Of a stretch of DNA of 36,040 nucleotides, positions 25,221 through 34,999 are shown piece after piece. This DNA is from Stentor coeruleus (taxonomy: Eukaryota; Ciliophora; Heterotrichea; Heterotrichida; Stentoridae). Under the pieces are notes generated by a model. It searched no databases and had not been told where the DNA came from. It saw only the letters and a list, made by a program, of their open reading frames with translations. Position 1 is the first letter of the stretch. The number at the start of each line of letters is the position of its first letter. A program made the translations under genes and the position numbers. Where the stretch lies: contig MPUH01000764.1 of the NCBI GenBank assembly GCA_001970955.1, positions 1 to 36,040 of the forward strand, read 5' to 3'.

Positions 25221-26560
25221 GATCCCGATAGTTTAATAAAAGTTTAGAAATCGGTTTAGTTTAGTTTGATTGTCTTTAGATAAGGAGATTTTTAGTAGGG
25301 TTTTTATGACTAAAAAAAAATAAAGTTTAAGGGAAGGTGTTGATGGAGAAGATGATGAAGATTGAGAGTATGATTGGAATTTACAAGTTGAGAAGAGTTT
25401 TTTTGTATTATGGGGTTTTTGAGTTATGAAGTTAGGAGATGGGATAGTTGATGGTTCGCCCTATTGAAAATATGTCTTGTAATAAAGTTGAACTTTGGGT
25501 AGATTAGAAATTGGCGGATTTTATGAGTAAGGGTTTGTTGGGTTGAGTTTTCAAGCCTGTGAAAAGGTTTGAAAGGTGGTTTTTTAGTTAGTGGGAAGTT
25601 TTAAGTTGAATTATTAATAAGGATAGTAATGAATTAGAGGTATAATTTTTCGTATTTAAGCATGCATTTTTCATATTTCTTATTGAACTATTTTGCATAT
25701 TTATTATAATTTTTATTTTTACTAGTTACGCTACATGGAATGAACATTCACTTCTTTGGGTATTTGCTTTCTAATTTGTGAGATTAAAAAATACATTTTA
25801 CCTGAAATAATATGTTAAAGTGATTAAAAGAATTTAAATAAAGGAAAAATTATTATCATAGTTTATATTTATATCCAGCTTTAAATTGTTCTATATTATT
25901 ATTCTTATTTTATTTTTAGCTTTGTTCTTATAAATATACTAGTTTTTCTTTCAGCTAGAAACTAATTTCCTTCTTTATTCCATTTTTTATCAACACCTAA
26001 GCAAAAATCACTAAGAACCCAAAATATTAACTATCTCTAGCTAGCAAGGATATAGCATGCCTTTAAAAATCAAAACTATAATTTAAAATCTATTAGATGC
26101 CACATAAACCAAAATACCTTAAACTTCTCATTTACAACACAAACTAAAATACCTTAAACTTCCCATTTACAACATAAACTCAAGTAAAAAATCAATCAAA
26201 ACCTCTAACCCACTCTTTCAACCAAATTTCCCTTTATTTTCAATAAAATTCTACCTTAATCCACAAAATTCCTAAATAACTACCTATTCAACCCTAATTC
26301 AATCCTACTATTCTTCACTATCAAAATCATTACCATTCACATCATAAAAAAAAATATTACTTCCTTCATTTCAAGCCAAAAAAAAAAACTACCTAAACTC
26401 TACAACATCTCTATTCTTTATATTATCTTTTATAATCCTAATCTCATAATCATATCTTTCAAAAAATATCCTTATTTTATATTCATCTTACACATATAAA
26501 CACATAAAATAACTCATAATTATTTTGAATAAGCGATATATTTAGCTTACGAAAAGAAAA
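25221..26560. other. 1.34-kb gene-free region
   Basis: This is the longest stretch without a gene. 25221-25640, after a plus-strand stop, is G-rich and C-poor. 25650-25980 is balanced and AT-rich. 25980-26520, after the stop of the minus-strand gene 26561-26836, is C/A-rich and nearly G-free. Both ends fit G-rich 3' flanks of convergent genes. A 35-bp tandem duplication lies at 26106-26175. I looked for tRNA T-arms and U6-like sequence and found none. A non-coding RNA near 25440-25560, which has the highest GC, cannot be excluded. Confidence 0.55.
26106..26175. repeat. 35-bp tandem repeat, two copies
   Basis: 26106-26140 and 26141-26175 are near-identical 35-bp units sharing the core AAAATACCTTAAACTT, with three differences (C/T each). 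Both are almost G-free. A further partial start of the unit follows. Confidence 0.8.
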
Positions 26561-26836
26561 TTATTTTTTTATAGCCCTCATGTTCTTTACTCTTAGCATA
26601 GCTTCATTATAATGCACCATCCTATCAGCTTTTTTATTAAACACTTTTTTATGAAGATCCTGATTATGAAGGGAAAATTCTGAGTCATCCTTAAAATCAG
26701 CGCTTTGTGAATGGGTTGTCTTTGTAGTAGACTTGAAAGTTGTAAATTGAGGGGCATAGATTGGGAAAATATGCTGGAAAGTGTTTTTCGCAGCAATGTT
26801 ATGGTTCATAGTTAGATCTTTTTCAGTTGGTTCCAT
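26561..26836 (-). CDS. Small unknown protein, 91 residues
   Basis: The frame starts at an ATG at 26836 (MEPTEKDLTMNHN) and ends in TAA. It is hydrophilic, rich in Lys, His, Thr, Asn and Phe, and ends in a basic helix-like stretch (MVHYNEAMLRVKNMRAIKK). No membrane segment or domain is visible. The ATG and flanks look like its neighbours, but at this length chance cannot be ruled out. Confidence 0.5.
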   Translation of the reverse strand: MEPTEKDLTMNHNIAAKNTFQHIFPIYAPQFTTFKSTTKTTHSQSADFKDDSEFSLHNQDLHKKVFNKKADRMVHYNEAMLRVKNMRAIKK

Positions 26837-27322
26837 TTATATAAATTATTTTGATTATTTTTTAGCTTTCATGATTGTAATTACTAAGGAAATCATTAGT
26901 TTTATAATCATAAATTATATAGCGAGTCTGATAATAAATAATCTTGGGAAAATCATTTTTTAAAAAAAGTTTTGGATGCTGTCTTTTGAAAGTAAAAAAA
27001 ATTATTTGGGATCATCTGACCAAATTCAAAAGCTTATGACCATAGGCAAAAAACCTTAATGAATTAGCTAAAGAAAAAGGTAAGTAAGAACATATAAAAA
27101 AGATAATCATCATATTTGATTTGATTTCAAACAATCATATCATCACAAAAATAACTTATAAAAAAAAAATCCTCAACCCCAAGAAAAAAATATACGAAAA
27201 CAATAACGCAAAAATTTAATAAATAAAATTATTATCAAGTCTCAAATAAAAGCAAATACAAAAGTAAAAGTATAATTTTCTAATAATTTTTCTATATTCT
27301 ATTCTTCATATAAATACAATTA
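26837..27322. other. Intergenic with a possible broken small ORF
   Basis: This 486-bp stretch separates a minus-strand start and the PLAC8 gene start. A 27-codon frame at 26976-27059 (MLSFESKKNYLG...) ends just after a run of six A; removing one A would extend it in a protein-like way to 27104. 27110-27320 is A/C/T-rich as before other plus-strand genes. Otherwise I see nothing. Confidence 0.4.
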
Positions 27323-27652
27323 ATGTCAGAGCCTAATTTATGGGAAGTGAAATTTTTAGATTGTTGCTTAGCTGCTCCTGTCTGTATCTTAGCATGTACA
27401 TGCCCAGCTGTAGTTCAAGGTATGACATTTTTCCGTCTAGGTAAAAGTTCATGTTTCAGATGTCTTTTTGCCCAATATTGTTGTTGTATTGGGCTTTCAG
27501 TTAACCGAGATGCAATACGAAAATCACAACCTAAACCACTAGACGGAAGTTGTTTTATGGAATGTTTTCTTTATACCTGCTTTTGCTGTTGTTGCCATGC
27601 TTATTTAGCTACACAAGAATATAGACAAGCTCGTATAATCGGGCCAATATAA
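27323..27652 (+). CDS. PLAC8-family cysteine-rich protein
   Basis: The frame starts at an ATG at 27323 (MSEPNLWEVKFLDCC) and gives 109 residues, the usual size for the family. The Trp near the start followed by FLDCCLAAPVCILACTCPAV matches the PLAC8 entry pattern (W...LFDC..D...C....CPC). A second cluster, CFMECFLYTCFCCCC, and the C-terminal RQARIIG-like end also fit. PLAC8 proteins are Cys-rich and membrane-associated; plant members affect cell size and divalent metal handling. Both hydrophobic Cys clusters may embed in the membrane. The precise role here is unknown. Confidence 0.8.
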   Translation: MSEPNLWEVKFLDCCLAAPVCILACTCPAVVQGMTFFRLGKSSCFRCLFAQYCCCIGLSVNRDAIRKSQPKPLDGSCFMECFLYTCFCCCCHAYLATQEYRQARIIGPI

Positions 27653-27793
27653 CAACTGTTTATTAGTTTAATATTAAATACTAAAACATATCCTTTTATA
27701 TATCTTTAAAAAAAAATTCATTGAAAATAAGAATAAAAAGTTTTGTTATATGCTTTAGAATAATCTTTATGCATATTTTTTACTATTATAAAT

Positions 27794-28165
27794 ATGCTCT
27801 CTGAGGACCAGTATTTCAAAGCTAAGAGCTTTATGCGAGTTTATAAAGACAGCTTAGACTGTTTGAAAGAAATCGCAGCTAAAAAATCGTATGAGAGCTC
27901 GACTGCTACTTTTTATGAAAAAGTGGATGAAGCTAGTAAGAAAAAACAATTTGCTTTTGATGAATCAGGGAATTTAAAGAAAGCTGAATTTGTGAAATCG
28001 AGTTACTTTTATAGACTCAATGAGCTTTTTGAGTAAAGTTTATGTAGGACTAAAGTGCTTCCACATGTTGTAGAGGGCAATTCATATCCACAAGTGTCAG
28101 CTGGGTTGAACTCAGTCATAGAAAAACTGAAGATTGAGATTGAGAGCTTAAAAACTAAAGCTTAG
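27794..28165 (+). CDS. Unknown small helical protein with one 15-nt intron
   Basis: Exon 1 starts at an ATG at 27794 (MLSEDQYFKAKSF). Without splicing it would stop at TAA after 80 codons. Removing the 15-nt intron 28033-28047 joins RLNELFE to TKVLPHVVEG in frame and extends the protein to 118 residues ending IESLKTKA, TAG at 28163-28165. It is helical, rich in Lys, Glu, Ser and Ala, and has no membrane segment or known domain. The clean second exon, with an open frame of 39 codons, is good evidence that the gene is real. Function is unknown. Confidence 0.75.
28033..28047 (+). other. 15-nt spliceosomal intron
   Basis: The sequence is GTAAAGTTTATGTAG, 15 nt with GT and AG ends (phase 2). Reading through it gives an immediate TAA; splicing opens 39 more codons. 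Confidence 0.88.
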
Positions 28166-28315
28166 TTACTAGTTAGCTTTTCTAAATTTCATAGATCATC
28201 TTATATTTATCTATAAGACCCTTAAAAACCCCACATATGACAACAACATTTCATAATAAAAACATTCAAATCCAAATTCTTTTCATTCGTAAATCATATA
28301 ATTTTAAAGCATTTA

Positions 28316-29020
28316 TCATAGCATTACTATATTACTATCAGAATTACAAGCCTCAAGATTTCTTTGGTTTTTTGGCTTAATTCTATCTAATTCTACTAAT
28401 CTACTATGCCCTTCTTTTAGTTTTTTATGAAATAAATAGTATCCAACTCTTTCATTACTCTTTTCTACTGAACTTACAGCACGTTTAACTTCAAGTATTT
28501 TCCTGTTTAATAATTTCTTTTTTCTTCTGAGAAGGTTTCGTGATTTCCGACTATCTTTTAACAACATCTCACATGTTTTATGTATAGTTTCAAGGGATAA
28601 ATTTTGGTTTAAATCATTTTCTGAAACCTTTTTTGATCGTAATCCTGAATATTTCATGTTTTTGTTTGTAGAAGTACCAGAGAGGTTTAGGGGAAATTCT
28701 GTGTGTTTTGGGGAAATATATATTTTCCTTGTTAACTTTTTTATCACATTTTTAGATGTTATCAAATACTGTGAAGGCAAAATCTTTTGATCGTAAAGTT
28801 TTGGAACATTTGCGCTTCCTATTGTAGTTGAAACAAAGCAGTTCATTGGGGCGAATATGTCTTTGTGGGATGTGTTTAAAGGCTTTAAGGGTTTAGATTT
28901 TGGGGAGAGTTTTTTGATGTTTGCTTGGTATTTTTGTTCAACTTCTTTTTCAAATGATTTTAGTTTTTTTACTGAGTACACTTTGTCTATAACCTTTTTA
29001 AGCCTCTCTTGGCTTATCAT
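28316..29020 (-). CDS. Unknown basic protein, 234 residues
   Basis: The frame starts at an ATG at 29020 (MISQERLKKVIDKVYS) and ends in TAA. It is Lys/Arg-rich. A helical N-terminus (1-40) is followed by a Ser/Pro/Thr-rich middle, and a helical, very basic stretch at about 150-215 (RKSRNLLRRKKKLLNRK). It ends CNSDSNIVML. No domain is recognised; charge suggests binding to microtubules, nucleic acid or acidic membranes. It is convergent with 27794-28165 (150 bp between stops). Confidence 0.68.
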   Translation of the reverse strand: MISQERLKKVIDKVYSVKKLKSFEKEVEQKYQANIKKLSPKSKPLKPLNTSHKDIFAPMNCFVSTTIGSANVPKLYDQKILPSQYLITSKNVIKKLTRKIYISPKHTEFPLNLSGTSTNKNMKYSGLRSKKVSENDLNQNLSLETIHKTCEMLLKDSRKSRNLLRRKKKLLNRKILEVKRAVSSVEKSNERVGYYLFHKKLKEGHSRLVELDRIKPKNQRNLEACNSDSNIVML

Positions 29021-29560
29021 TTTATATTTGTAAAACTATTAAGAACCGTATATGGCATAATAAATTCCAAATAATTAGCATATCAAATTTTTACAAAATC
29101 TACCTGATAATTTTTGCCTGATAAGTAGTGTCTCAAGTAAAATTATCTTATCTAAACTACAAAATTGATATCGAATAATTATTTTTAAAAAATAACTTAA
29201 ATTTTCTAACAATTATCGTAAATTTAAATATTTCAACGCTTTAATACTTACTTACTATTTATTCATAAATAATTAAAGTTTTTTTTTGATTAAGTATTTT
29301 TCTTATTAATACCATATTCAATAATATTCTTAGGGTAAAATTCAATTTTTACTTGATCTAGAAATTAAAGTTTTTACCTTACTCAACTGATATTTAAATC
29401 AGAGAATTTCTGTATCATTTTTACAACTATTTAGTTTACATAAAAAATCAATCTATTATCATAGACCTCAACCATATCAGCTTATTAAAATATTTTATCA
29501 ACTAAAAGTCTTGCATTTTAACAGTCCCATAATTTATTACTTTCATTTAATATATATTAC
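29021..29560. promoter_or_regulatory. 540-bp divergent intergenic region
   Basis: AT-rich shared upstream region of 28316-29020 (minus) and 29561-30484 (plus). No open frame, RNA gene or repeat is recognised. TATATATTACATGGG leads into the plus-strand start. Confidence 0.5.
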
Positions 29561-30484
29561 ATGGGCTGCTGCAATGAAGGTGCTATGAAATTAGATCAAG
29601 AATCCTTAAAATTTATGCTCAGAACCTCAATAGAGCAAAACAGCCTTATAAAATTCAAAACAATCCTAGTTCAACTCAAAGACTTAAACGACTTGCCATC
29701 TCTTATCATCTCTTTTCCTATAGCATTTTGCAAAACAACATTCCTATCAGTTCCTGAATACTGCATATTCTCTGGAAGCTTATCAATATTCAAACATATT
29801 CATGAAACATTTACAATAAACATCCCTAGTATCGAAAAAAAATTCGACCTCTTACAAACTTCTCCAATTCATATAATGTGCACCAAAAATTATAATGAGC
29901 TTCTTTTATACTATTTACCTTTATCTCTACCAACTTTTCATATACCTAAAATACAGACAATTTCATTATCCTTTGATATATTAGGACAAAGTTTAGTATC
30001 ATCTGAAACTTCAAATACTTATATAAGTCCTTTACATGCTGCATGTGAAAAAGGGCATTTGCTTATCGTCAAGATTATATATGATTTTTTTGGTGATTCT
30101 AAGAAATTTAATGAATTTAATGTTAATTATTATGATGAATTTACTGGAGAAACATGTACAACTATTGCTTGTAAGACTGGGAATTTCTTTCTTATAAAGT
30201 TTTTGCATGAGTATTGCTTGGCGGACTTTAAGGTTTTTAACAAATATGGAGAAAATGCTCTGCAGATATTGTGCTCGGCTAATAGGAGAAATGAAATAGA
30301 AAACTTTTTTGAAACTTTTGTTTATTTGGTTGAAGTTGTAGGAATTGATATAGTTTATAATTTTGAAGAAACTTTGCTTTTATGTAACCAATTACGAGCT
30401 ATAAAATACTTTGAAATGCACTTAGCTTCTAAAGGTATATTATGCACAAAATTTGAATTGGAAAGCAACCAAATAATCACTTAA
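29561..30484 (+). CDS. Ankyrin-like protein with N-myristoylation signal
   Basis: The frame starts at an ATG at 29561 and gives 307 residues. The first residues, MGCCNEG, carry Gly2 for N-myristoylation and Cys3-Cys4 for palmitoylation, so membrane anchoring is likely. Ankyrin-like units are visible at about 101-125 (SPIHIMCTKNYNELLLYYL), 156-178 (SPLHAACEKGHLLIVKII), 197-220 (ETCTTIACKTGNFFLIKFL) and 229-255 (GENALQILCSANRRNEIENF). The last two are degenerate. Ankyrin repeats bind proteins, so this is probably a membrane-tethered adaptor; the partner is unknown. The N-terminal 100 residues may hold further diverged repeats. Confidence 0.7.
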   Translation: MGCCNEGAMKLDQESLKFMLRTSIEQNSLIKFKTILVQLKDLNDLPSLIISFPIAFCKTTFLSVPEYCIFSGSLSIFKHIHETFTINIPSIEKKFDLLQTSPIHIMCTKNYNELLLYYLPLSLPTFHIPKIQTISLSFDILGQSLVSSETSNTYISPLHAACEKGHLLIVKIIYDFFGDSKKFNEFNVNYYDEFTGETCTTIACKTGNFFLIKFLHEYCLADFKVFNKYGENALQILCSANRRNEIENFFETFVYLVEVVGIDIVYNFEETLLLCNQLRAIKYFEMHLASKGILCTKFELESNQIIT

Positions 30485-30645
30485 ATTAATATTTATGTTT
30501 AGATAAATTTTATTTGGCCTTTTTTGATAATATCATAAAAAATCTTTTGGATGAAAGGATTTTATAACTGACTTTTCATGAATCACTTTGTATATTTTGC
30601 AAATTTATGAAGAAAACTATTAAAAATTAACCTATAATCTCAAAG

Positions 30646-32145
30646 TTACTGCTGAGTTATAAGTTTCATCATCATTTCCTTGAACTCATTTAAGTCAATT
30701 TCTCCATCTCCATTTTGATCAACCTCCTTAATCAGATTATTGAACATTGGTTCCGATCCATGTCCTCCACTGCCAAGTATCTCCTTTAATTCCAACGCAC
30801 TAATCTTCCCACTTCCATCAGAATCAAAAGCTTTAAACGCATTATCCAAATTCGCCTTACTCAACAAAATATCCTTTTGTGCTGAAGCCATCAAAAACTC
30901 ACTATAATCAATAAAACCTGAATTATTCGCATCAACTTGTTGCATAATTTTTTCAACTTCTTCAACTGCCGCATCATATCCCATTTGATTTTTATAAGCC
31001 TCTAACAATTCTTCTTTACTAAGTTTTCCATCACCATTTTTATCAAGTCTTTTGAAATTCTCAGCAAGTCTTTTAGCTTCATCTTTAGAAATAAGCTGTG
31101 ATGATACAAATGCCAAAACAGCATGTTGAAGTTTTTGTTCAGTTCGAAAAGCTTTAAGATTAGTTAGAGTTTCAACTTGAACATCTGATTCTCTGAAACT
31201 ATTTAAAGTGTTGTTTGTAATCCATTCATCTTTTAATGCATCTTGGGCTGAGATTCTTGATGAAGGGTTCATTTGGAGCATTTTTTTAATAAGGTTTTTT
31301 GCTTGAATGCTGATTCTTCCCCATTCATTATCTTCCATTGAATATTGACCCCTTTGAACCCTTTCTAAAATTTCTCTATCAGTTCTTCCATAGAAAGGGG
31401 GTTTCCCTGATAATAAAATATATAATATAACCCCACAACTCCAAATATCACATTTTTCTGTATAGTCTCTTCTAAGTACTTCAGGGGCTATATAATAGGC
31501 TGTACCATATTTTTGAGTCATTTTTCCCCCATTATCATATATTTTAGATGTCCCAAAGTCTATTATTTTCAATAATGAATCCGCACTGTCTTTTTCTAAC
31601 AACAAATTTTCTGGTTTTAAGTCTCTATGGACTATATTATTTGAATGGCAATATGCAACAGCACTAAGAATCTGTTTCATAAAATGTGCTGCGATGGGCT
31701 CAGATAGCATACGGCTTTTTATTATAAAGTCAAAAAGTTCACCGCCACTAACAAACTCGGTAACTAAATGATAGTATTTATCATCTTCATACCATTCATA
31801 AAGCTTGACAATGTTTGGATGATCAGCTTTTATGAGAATGTCAACTTCATTGAAGAAATTTGAATGCTCTTTCATATCTTTAGTAATCGATTCTTTTTGT
31901 ATTGTTTTGATTGCCCGCTTGTGACCACTAGCTTTGTGTGTACCTACACGTACAAAACCAAAAGCCCCTGAGCCTAGTTTATTGCCGATGATGTATTTGT
32001 CTTTGATGTTACCTTTGCGTTTTCCTATGAAAAGTTCTTGACCGATTTTGAGCTCTTCTTTGTTCGTGCTTTGGGATGGAGGAGTATCTTTGGCTTTATG
32101 ATTGGTTTTTGAAACTGAACGACTTTTGCTTGGAATGCAACCCAT
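30646..32145 (-). CDS. Calcium-dependent protein kinase (CDPK)
   Basis: This 499-residue protein has the full CDPK layout. MGC at the N-terminus predicts myristoylation and palmitoylation. The kinase domain spans about 51-309: glycine loop GSGAFGFV (58-65), Lys80 in AIK, HRDLKPEN (173-180), DFG (196-198) and APE (220-222). The autoinhibitory/junction region is 310-360. Four complete EF-hands follow with loops starting at D368, D405, D441 and D476, all with the 12-residue Asp/Gly/Glu pattern. It phosphorylates Ser/Thr targets when calcium rises, and in ciliates could link calcium to ciliary beating or contraction (inference). It starts 574 bp from the divergent polo-like kinase. All catalytic and calcium-binding residues look intact. 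Confidence 0.97.
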   Translation of the reverse strand: MGCIPSKSRSVSKTNHKAKDTPPSQSTNKEELKIGQELFIGKRKGNIKDKYIIGNKLGSGAFGFVRVGTHKASGHKRAIKTIQKESITKDMKEHSNFFNEVDILIKADHPNIVKLYEWYEDDKYYHLVTEFVSGGELFDFIIKSRMLSEPIAAHFMKQILSAVAYCHSNNIVHRDLKPENLLLEKDSADSLLKIIDFGTSKIYDNGGKMTQKYGTAYYIAPEVLRRDYTEKCDIWSCGVILYILLSGKPPFYGRTDREILERVQRGQYSMEDNEWGRISIQAKNLIKKMLQMNPSSRISAQDALKDEWITNNTLNSFRESDVQVETLTNLKAFRTEQKLQHAVLAFVSSQLISKDEAKRLAENFKRLDKNGDGKLSKEELLEAYKNQMGYDAAVEEVEKIMQQVDANNSGFIDYSEFLMASAQKDILLSKANLDNAFKAFDSDGSGKISALELKEILGSGGHGSEPMFNNLIKEVDQNGDGEIDLNEFKEMMMKLITQQ

Positions 32146-32719
32146 TTTTTATTATGGAAATTTGATAACGGATTATAGGTAGAAAAAAGTTTGGTTTATG
32201 ATGCATGGTAGAATTGATGTTTTAGTGATGTTATGATTTATTGATGATAATAAACATACTATTATTAAATAATAATCAAGGCTAATTAAGTAAATTAAAG
32301 TAATTGATAGTAAATTAATTTTGTGGTAGGTTTTATAAGTTCAAACTAACTTGATAGAAGTAAAATTTAAATTTTATAATGGATAAAATTTTTAGGCAAA
32401 ATTGTTTTTGCATTAGTTATTATGATTAAAAAGTATATTTTATCAGAGGGAGTAAATGTTTAATGGTGTAAGTAAGAAAATAAAGACAATTAATCTTGAT
32501 TTATATGTTAAGTATAATAGACCTAAAATCACTATACCTATTCTGAGATATTAAAAAAATCATGCAAAGTAGTTTCATGATTTTTTTTTAATTTCTGTAT
32601 TTATTTGCTTACACTTAAGTTATCGTATATTTCTAGCTAATCAATCTTGATACTCTAAGATAAAATCTTAAAAAATCACCTTTCATGATTATTTAAATCT
32701 TATAGTATAATATAATCAG
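32146..32719. promoter_or_regulatory. 574-bp divergent region between two kinase genes
   Basis: Shared upstream region of CDPK (minus) and polo-like kinase (plus). G/T-rich next to the CDPK start, more C-containing next to the other. No open frame or RNA gene is seen. Confidence 0.5.
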
Positions 32720-34474
32720 ATGGCAATGTCGAAAAAATCTTCCCAAGACTCTTTGCTTAATGACAACATTATTGAAGAAAAAATCATTTCAGCCGATGGA
32801 GAAGTAACAATAAAAAAATACTCCAAGCGCAAGTTCTTAGGCAAAGGGGGTTTTGCAAGGGTATACGAATTTTTATCATTAGATACAAGGAGATTACAAG
32901 CAGCGAAAATCATAGGAAAAGATCAACTTACTAAGCAAAGACGAAGACAAAAGCTCATGTCAGAAATAAAAATTCATAAAAGCTTAAATCATCAGAACAT
33001 AGTTGAATTTGACTTTTAAAACTACCCCTTTTCTCAAAACACACAAAAAAAACCCTAATAAAAAACCACAAAAATTCTATAAATTTAATAACCTAAATTT
33101 GAGCACTTTTTTGAAGATAATGAAAATGTTTATATTTTACTTGAACTATGTCCAAACCAAACCCTAAGCGAGCTCCTAAGAAGGCGTAAAAGACTAACTG
33201 AACTAGAAGTTCAATGTTACATGCTACAAATAATCTCATCCCTAATTTACATTCACAACAAAAATGTAATTCACCGGGACCTGAAAATTGGAAACTTGTT
33301 TATAAGCGAGAAAATGGAAATCAAACTTGGGGATTTTGGTCTTGCATCGAAACTTGATTATGAAGGCCAAAAACGCAAGACAATTTGTGGTACACCTAAT
33401 TATATAGCCCCAGAGGTTTTAGATAGCAAATCAGGTCACAGTTTTGAAGTTGATATATGGGCTTTAGGGGTTATTATGTATACTTTACTTGTTGGAAGGC
33501 CTCCTTTTGAAACAAATGATGTTAAAAAAACTTATAATTTGATCAAAATGAATGCATATTCATTTCCTGAACAGGTCGCTGTATCACCTGAAGCAAAAAG
33601 TCTTATAACACAGATATTGAAAAGTGACCCTTCTAGAAGACCAACATTGAATGATATATTGGCACATGAATTTTTTCATATGGGAAACTCAATACCAAAA
33701 CTGTTACCGGTTAGTACACTTGCAGTACCTCCTAGTGAGGCGTATATAAAAAAATACAACCCTTTACCGTGTTATCAGCCTGCAGAATCAGCTAGTGATA
33801 CTATGCCAGTTAAAAACATCTTAATGTCTTCAAAAAGAGCAGTTTCTTGCAATACAGAAAAGCCTCTAAAATCCACTATTACCAGCCCTATTATCACTCC
33901 TGTAACAGTTTGGGTTAAAAAATGGATTGACTACTCAAGTAAATACGGTCTTGGTTATCTTCTCTCTAATGGTTCAGCTGGGGTTTATTTTAATGATTCA
34001 ACCAAAATAATCCTTAAACCTGAACAAAGCATATTTTATTATATTGAAAAATCAACTAACAAAAAAGACATAATATTTACTTATGATGTCAAACAAGTCC
34101 CAGAAAAAATGTATAAAAAGTTCGCATTACTCCAGCATTTTAAAAGCTATCTTGAAGCTGATGAAGAAAAAATAACAAATAATAATGAAGAAGAAGGGGA
34201 TCTTAATTATGTTAAAAAGTGGCTTAGGACAAAACGTGCGATTTTGTTTAGATTTGCTAATAAAAATGTACAAGTTTCATTTCAAGACAAGACTGAAGTG
34301 ATATTATCTAATGAAGCGAAAGTTTTAACTTATGTGAATAAAAAGAATGATAGGATTACCTTGCCTATGAATAAAGCTATTGAAAGTACTGATCCAGAAA
34401 TGGGAAAACGTGTTAAATATACGAGGGATATATTGAATTATATGATGAGTGGAAAAGCTCAACAGGGTTCTTGA
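32720..34474 (+). CDS. Polo-like kinase interrupted by a 90-bp insert
   Basis: This is a Ser/Thr kinase of the polo family, regulator of mitosis, centrosome/basal-body and cytokinesis functions. The frame from the ATG at 32720 stops at a TAA near 33018, but removing 90 bp (33013-33102) restores a continuous 554-residue protein across IVEF-EHFFEDNENVYILLELC, exactly the conserved polo sequence. Kinase features: GKGGFA (41-46), Lys63, HRDLK (155-159), DFG (175-177), and the activation-loop TICGTPNYIAPE with Thr191 at the PLK1 Thr210 position. Polo box 1 (about 367-450) includes VWVKKWIDYSSKYGLGY with Trp372; polo box 2 follows (about 467-548). In polo box 2 the phosphopeptide-pincer His-x-Lys of PLK1 is Lys-x-Glu (FQDKTEVIL), so binding rules may differ. 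It ends in TGA. Confidence 0.93.
33006..33102. mobile_element. IES-like 90-bp insert with 7-bp direct repeats
   Basis: The 7-mer AATTTGA occurs at 33006-33012 and 33096-33102. Deleting one repeat plus the interior (90 bp) restores the kinase frame. The interior has in-frame stops, almost no G (one in 90 nt), no GT...AG ends and no AG dinucleotide, so it is not an ordinary intron. The layout (short, AT-rich, direct repeat kept once) is that of a ciliate internal eliminated sequence. It encodes nothing. Confidence 0.55.
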
Positions 34475-34999
34475 ATTAGTATGATAATAAAGCTTTAAAT
34501 TATGTGAATCGTGTAATGTGAGTGAAGGTTTAGGTGAAATTAAAAGGAGATTTTTTTTTTGGGATAAGGTTTTAATGTAAATATAATTAAAAATGTGGGT
34601 TTTATGTAGGTTTGTTTAGAGTTTTTTTTTTTGGTTTGAAAGAAAGAATATGAGATATTTTATGTATTAGGACAATTGGGTATAAGAAAAAAATTTTATG
34701 TTTTTTGCTGTAAATAAAATGTTTAATGCGTTTTAGATATCAAAATTTTAGGATGATTCTTATTGATTTCTTAGATTCTACATTCCAATTAAGACTAGCC
34801 TATAATCTTCGAGCTCTTACTCCATTTATATAACCTCATCAAAAAAAATATTTATTTCATCTATCAAATTTATCATAAACATTATGTATTTCTATAACCA
34901 ATTTATTTTCTAATAATACAAATCAACTATTTACTCTAATACAAGTTGGTATGATAATCATATAAATAAAGGTTTAAAAAATATATATTTAACGTAAAA
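34475..34999. other. Intergenic, G-rich then C-rich
   Basis: This 525-bp stretch follows the polo-like kinase stop. 34490-34680 is G/T-rich with very few C; 34750-34950 turns A/C/T-rich before the next plus-strand gene. No open frame or RNA gene is seen. Confidence 0.55.

Noticed and set aside
25440..25470. GGTTCGCCC as part of a tRNA T-arm
   Set aside because: No complementary stem, acceptor or anticodon arm can be folded around it.
33002..33119. The PLK interruption as a spliceosomal GT-AG intron
   Set aside because: The only GT...AG span would also remove the conserved VEFEHFFE residues, and the 90-bp segment itself lacks GT-AG ends and any AG.
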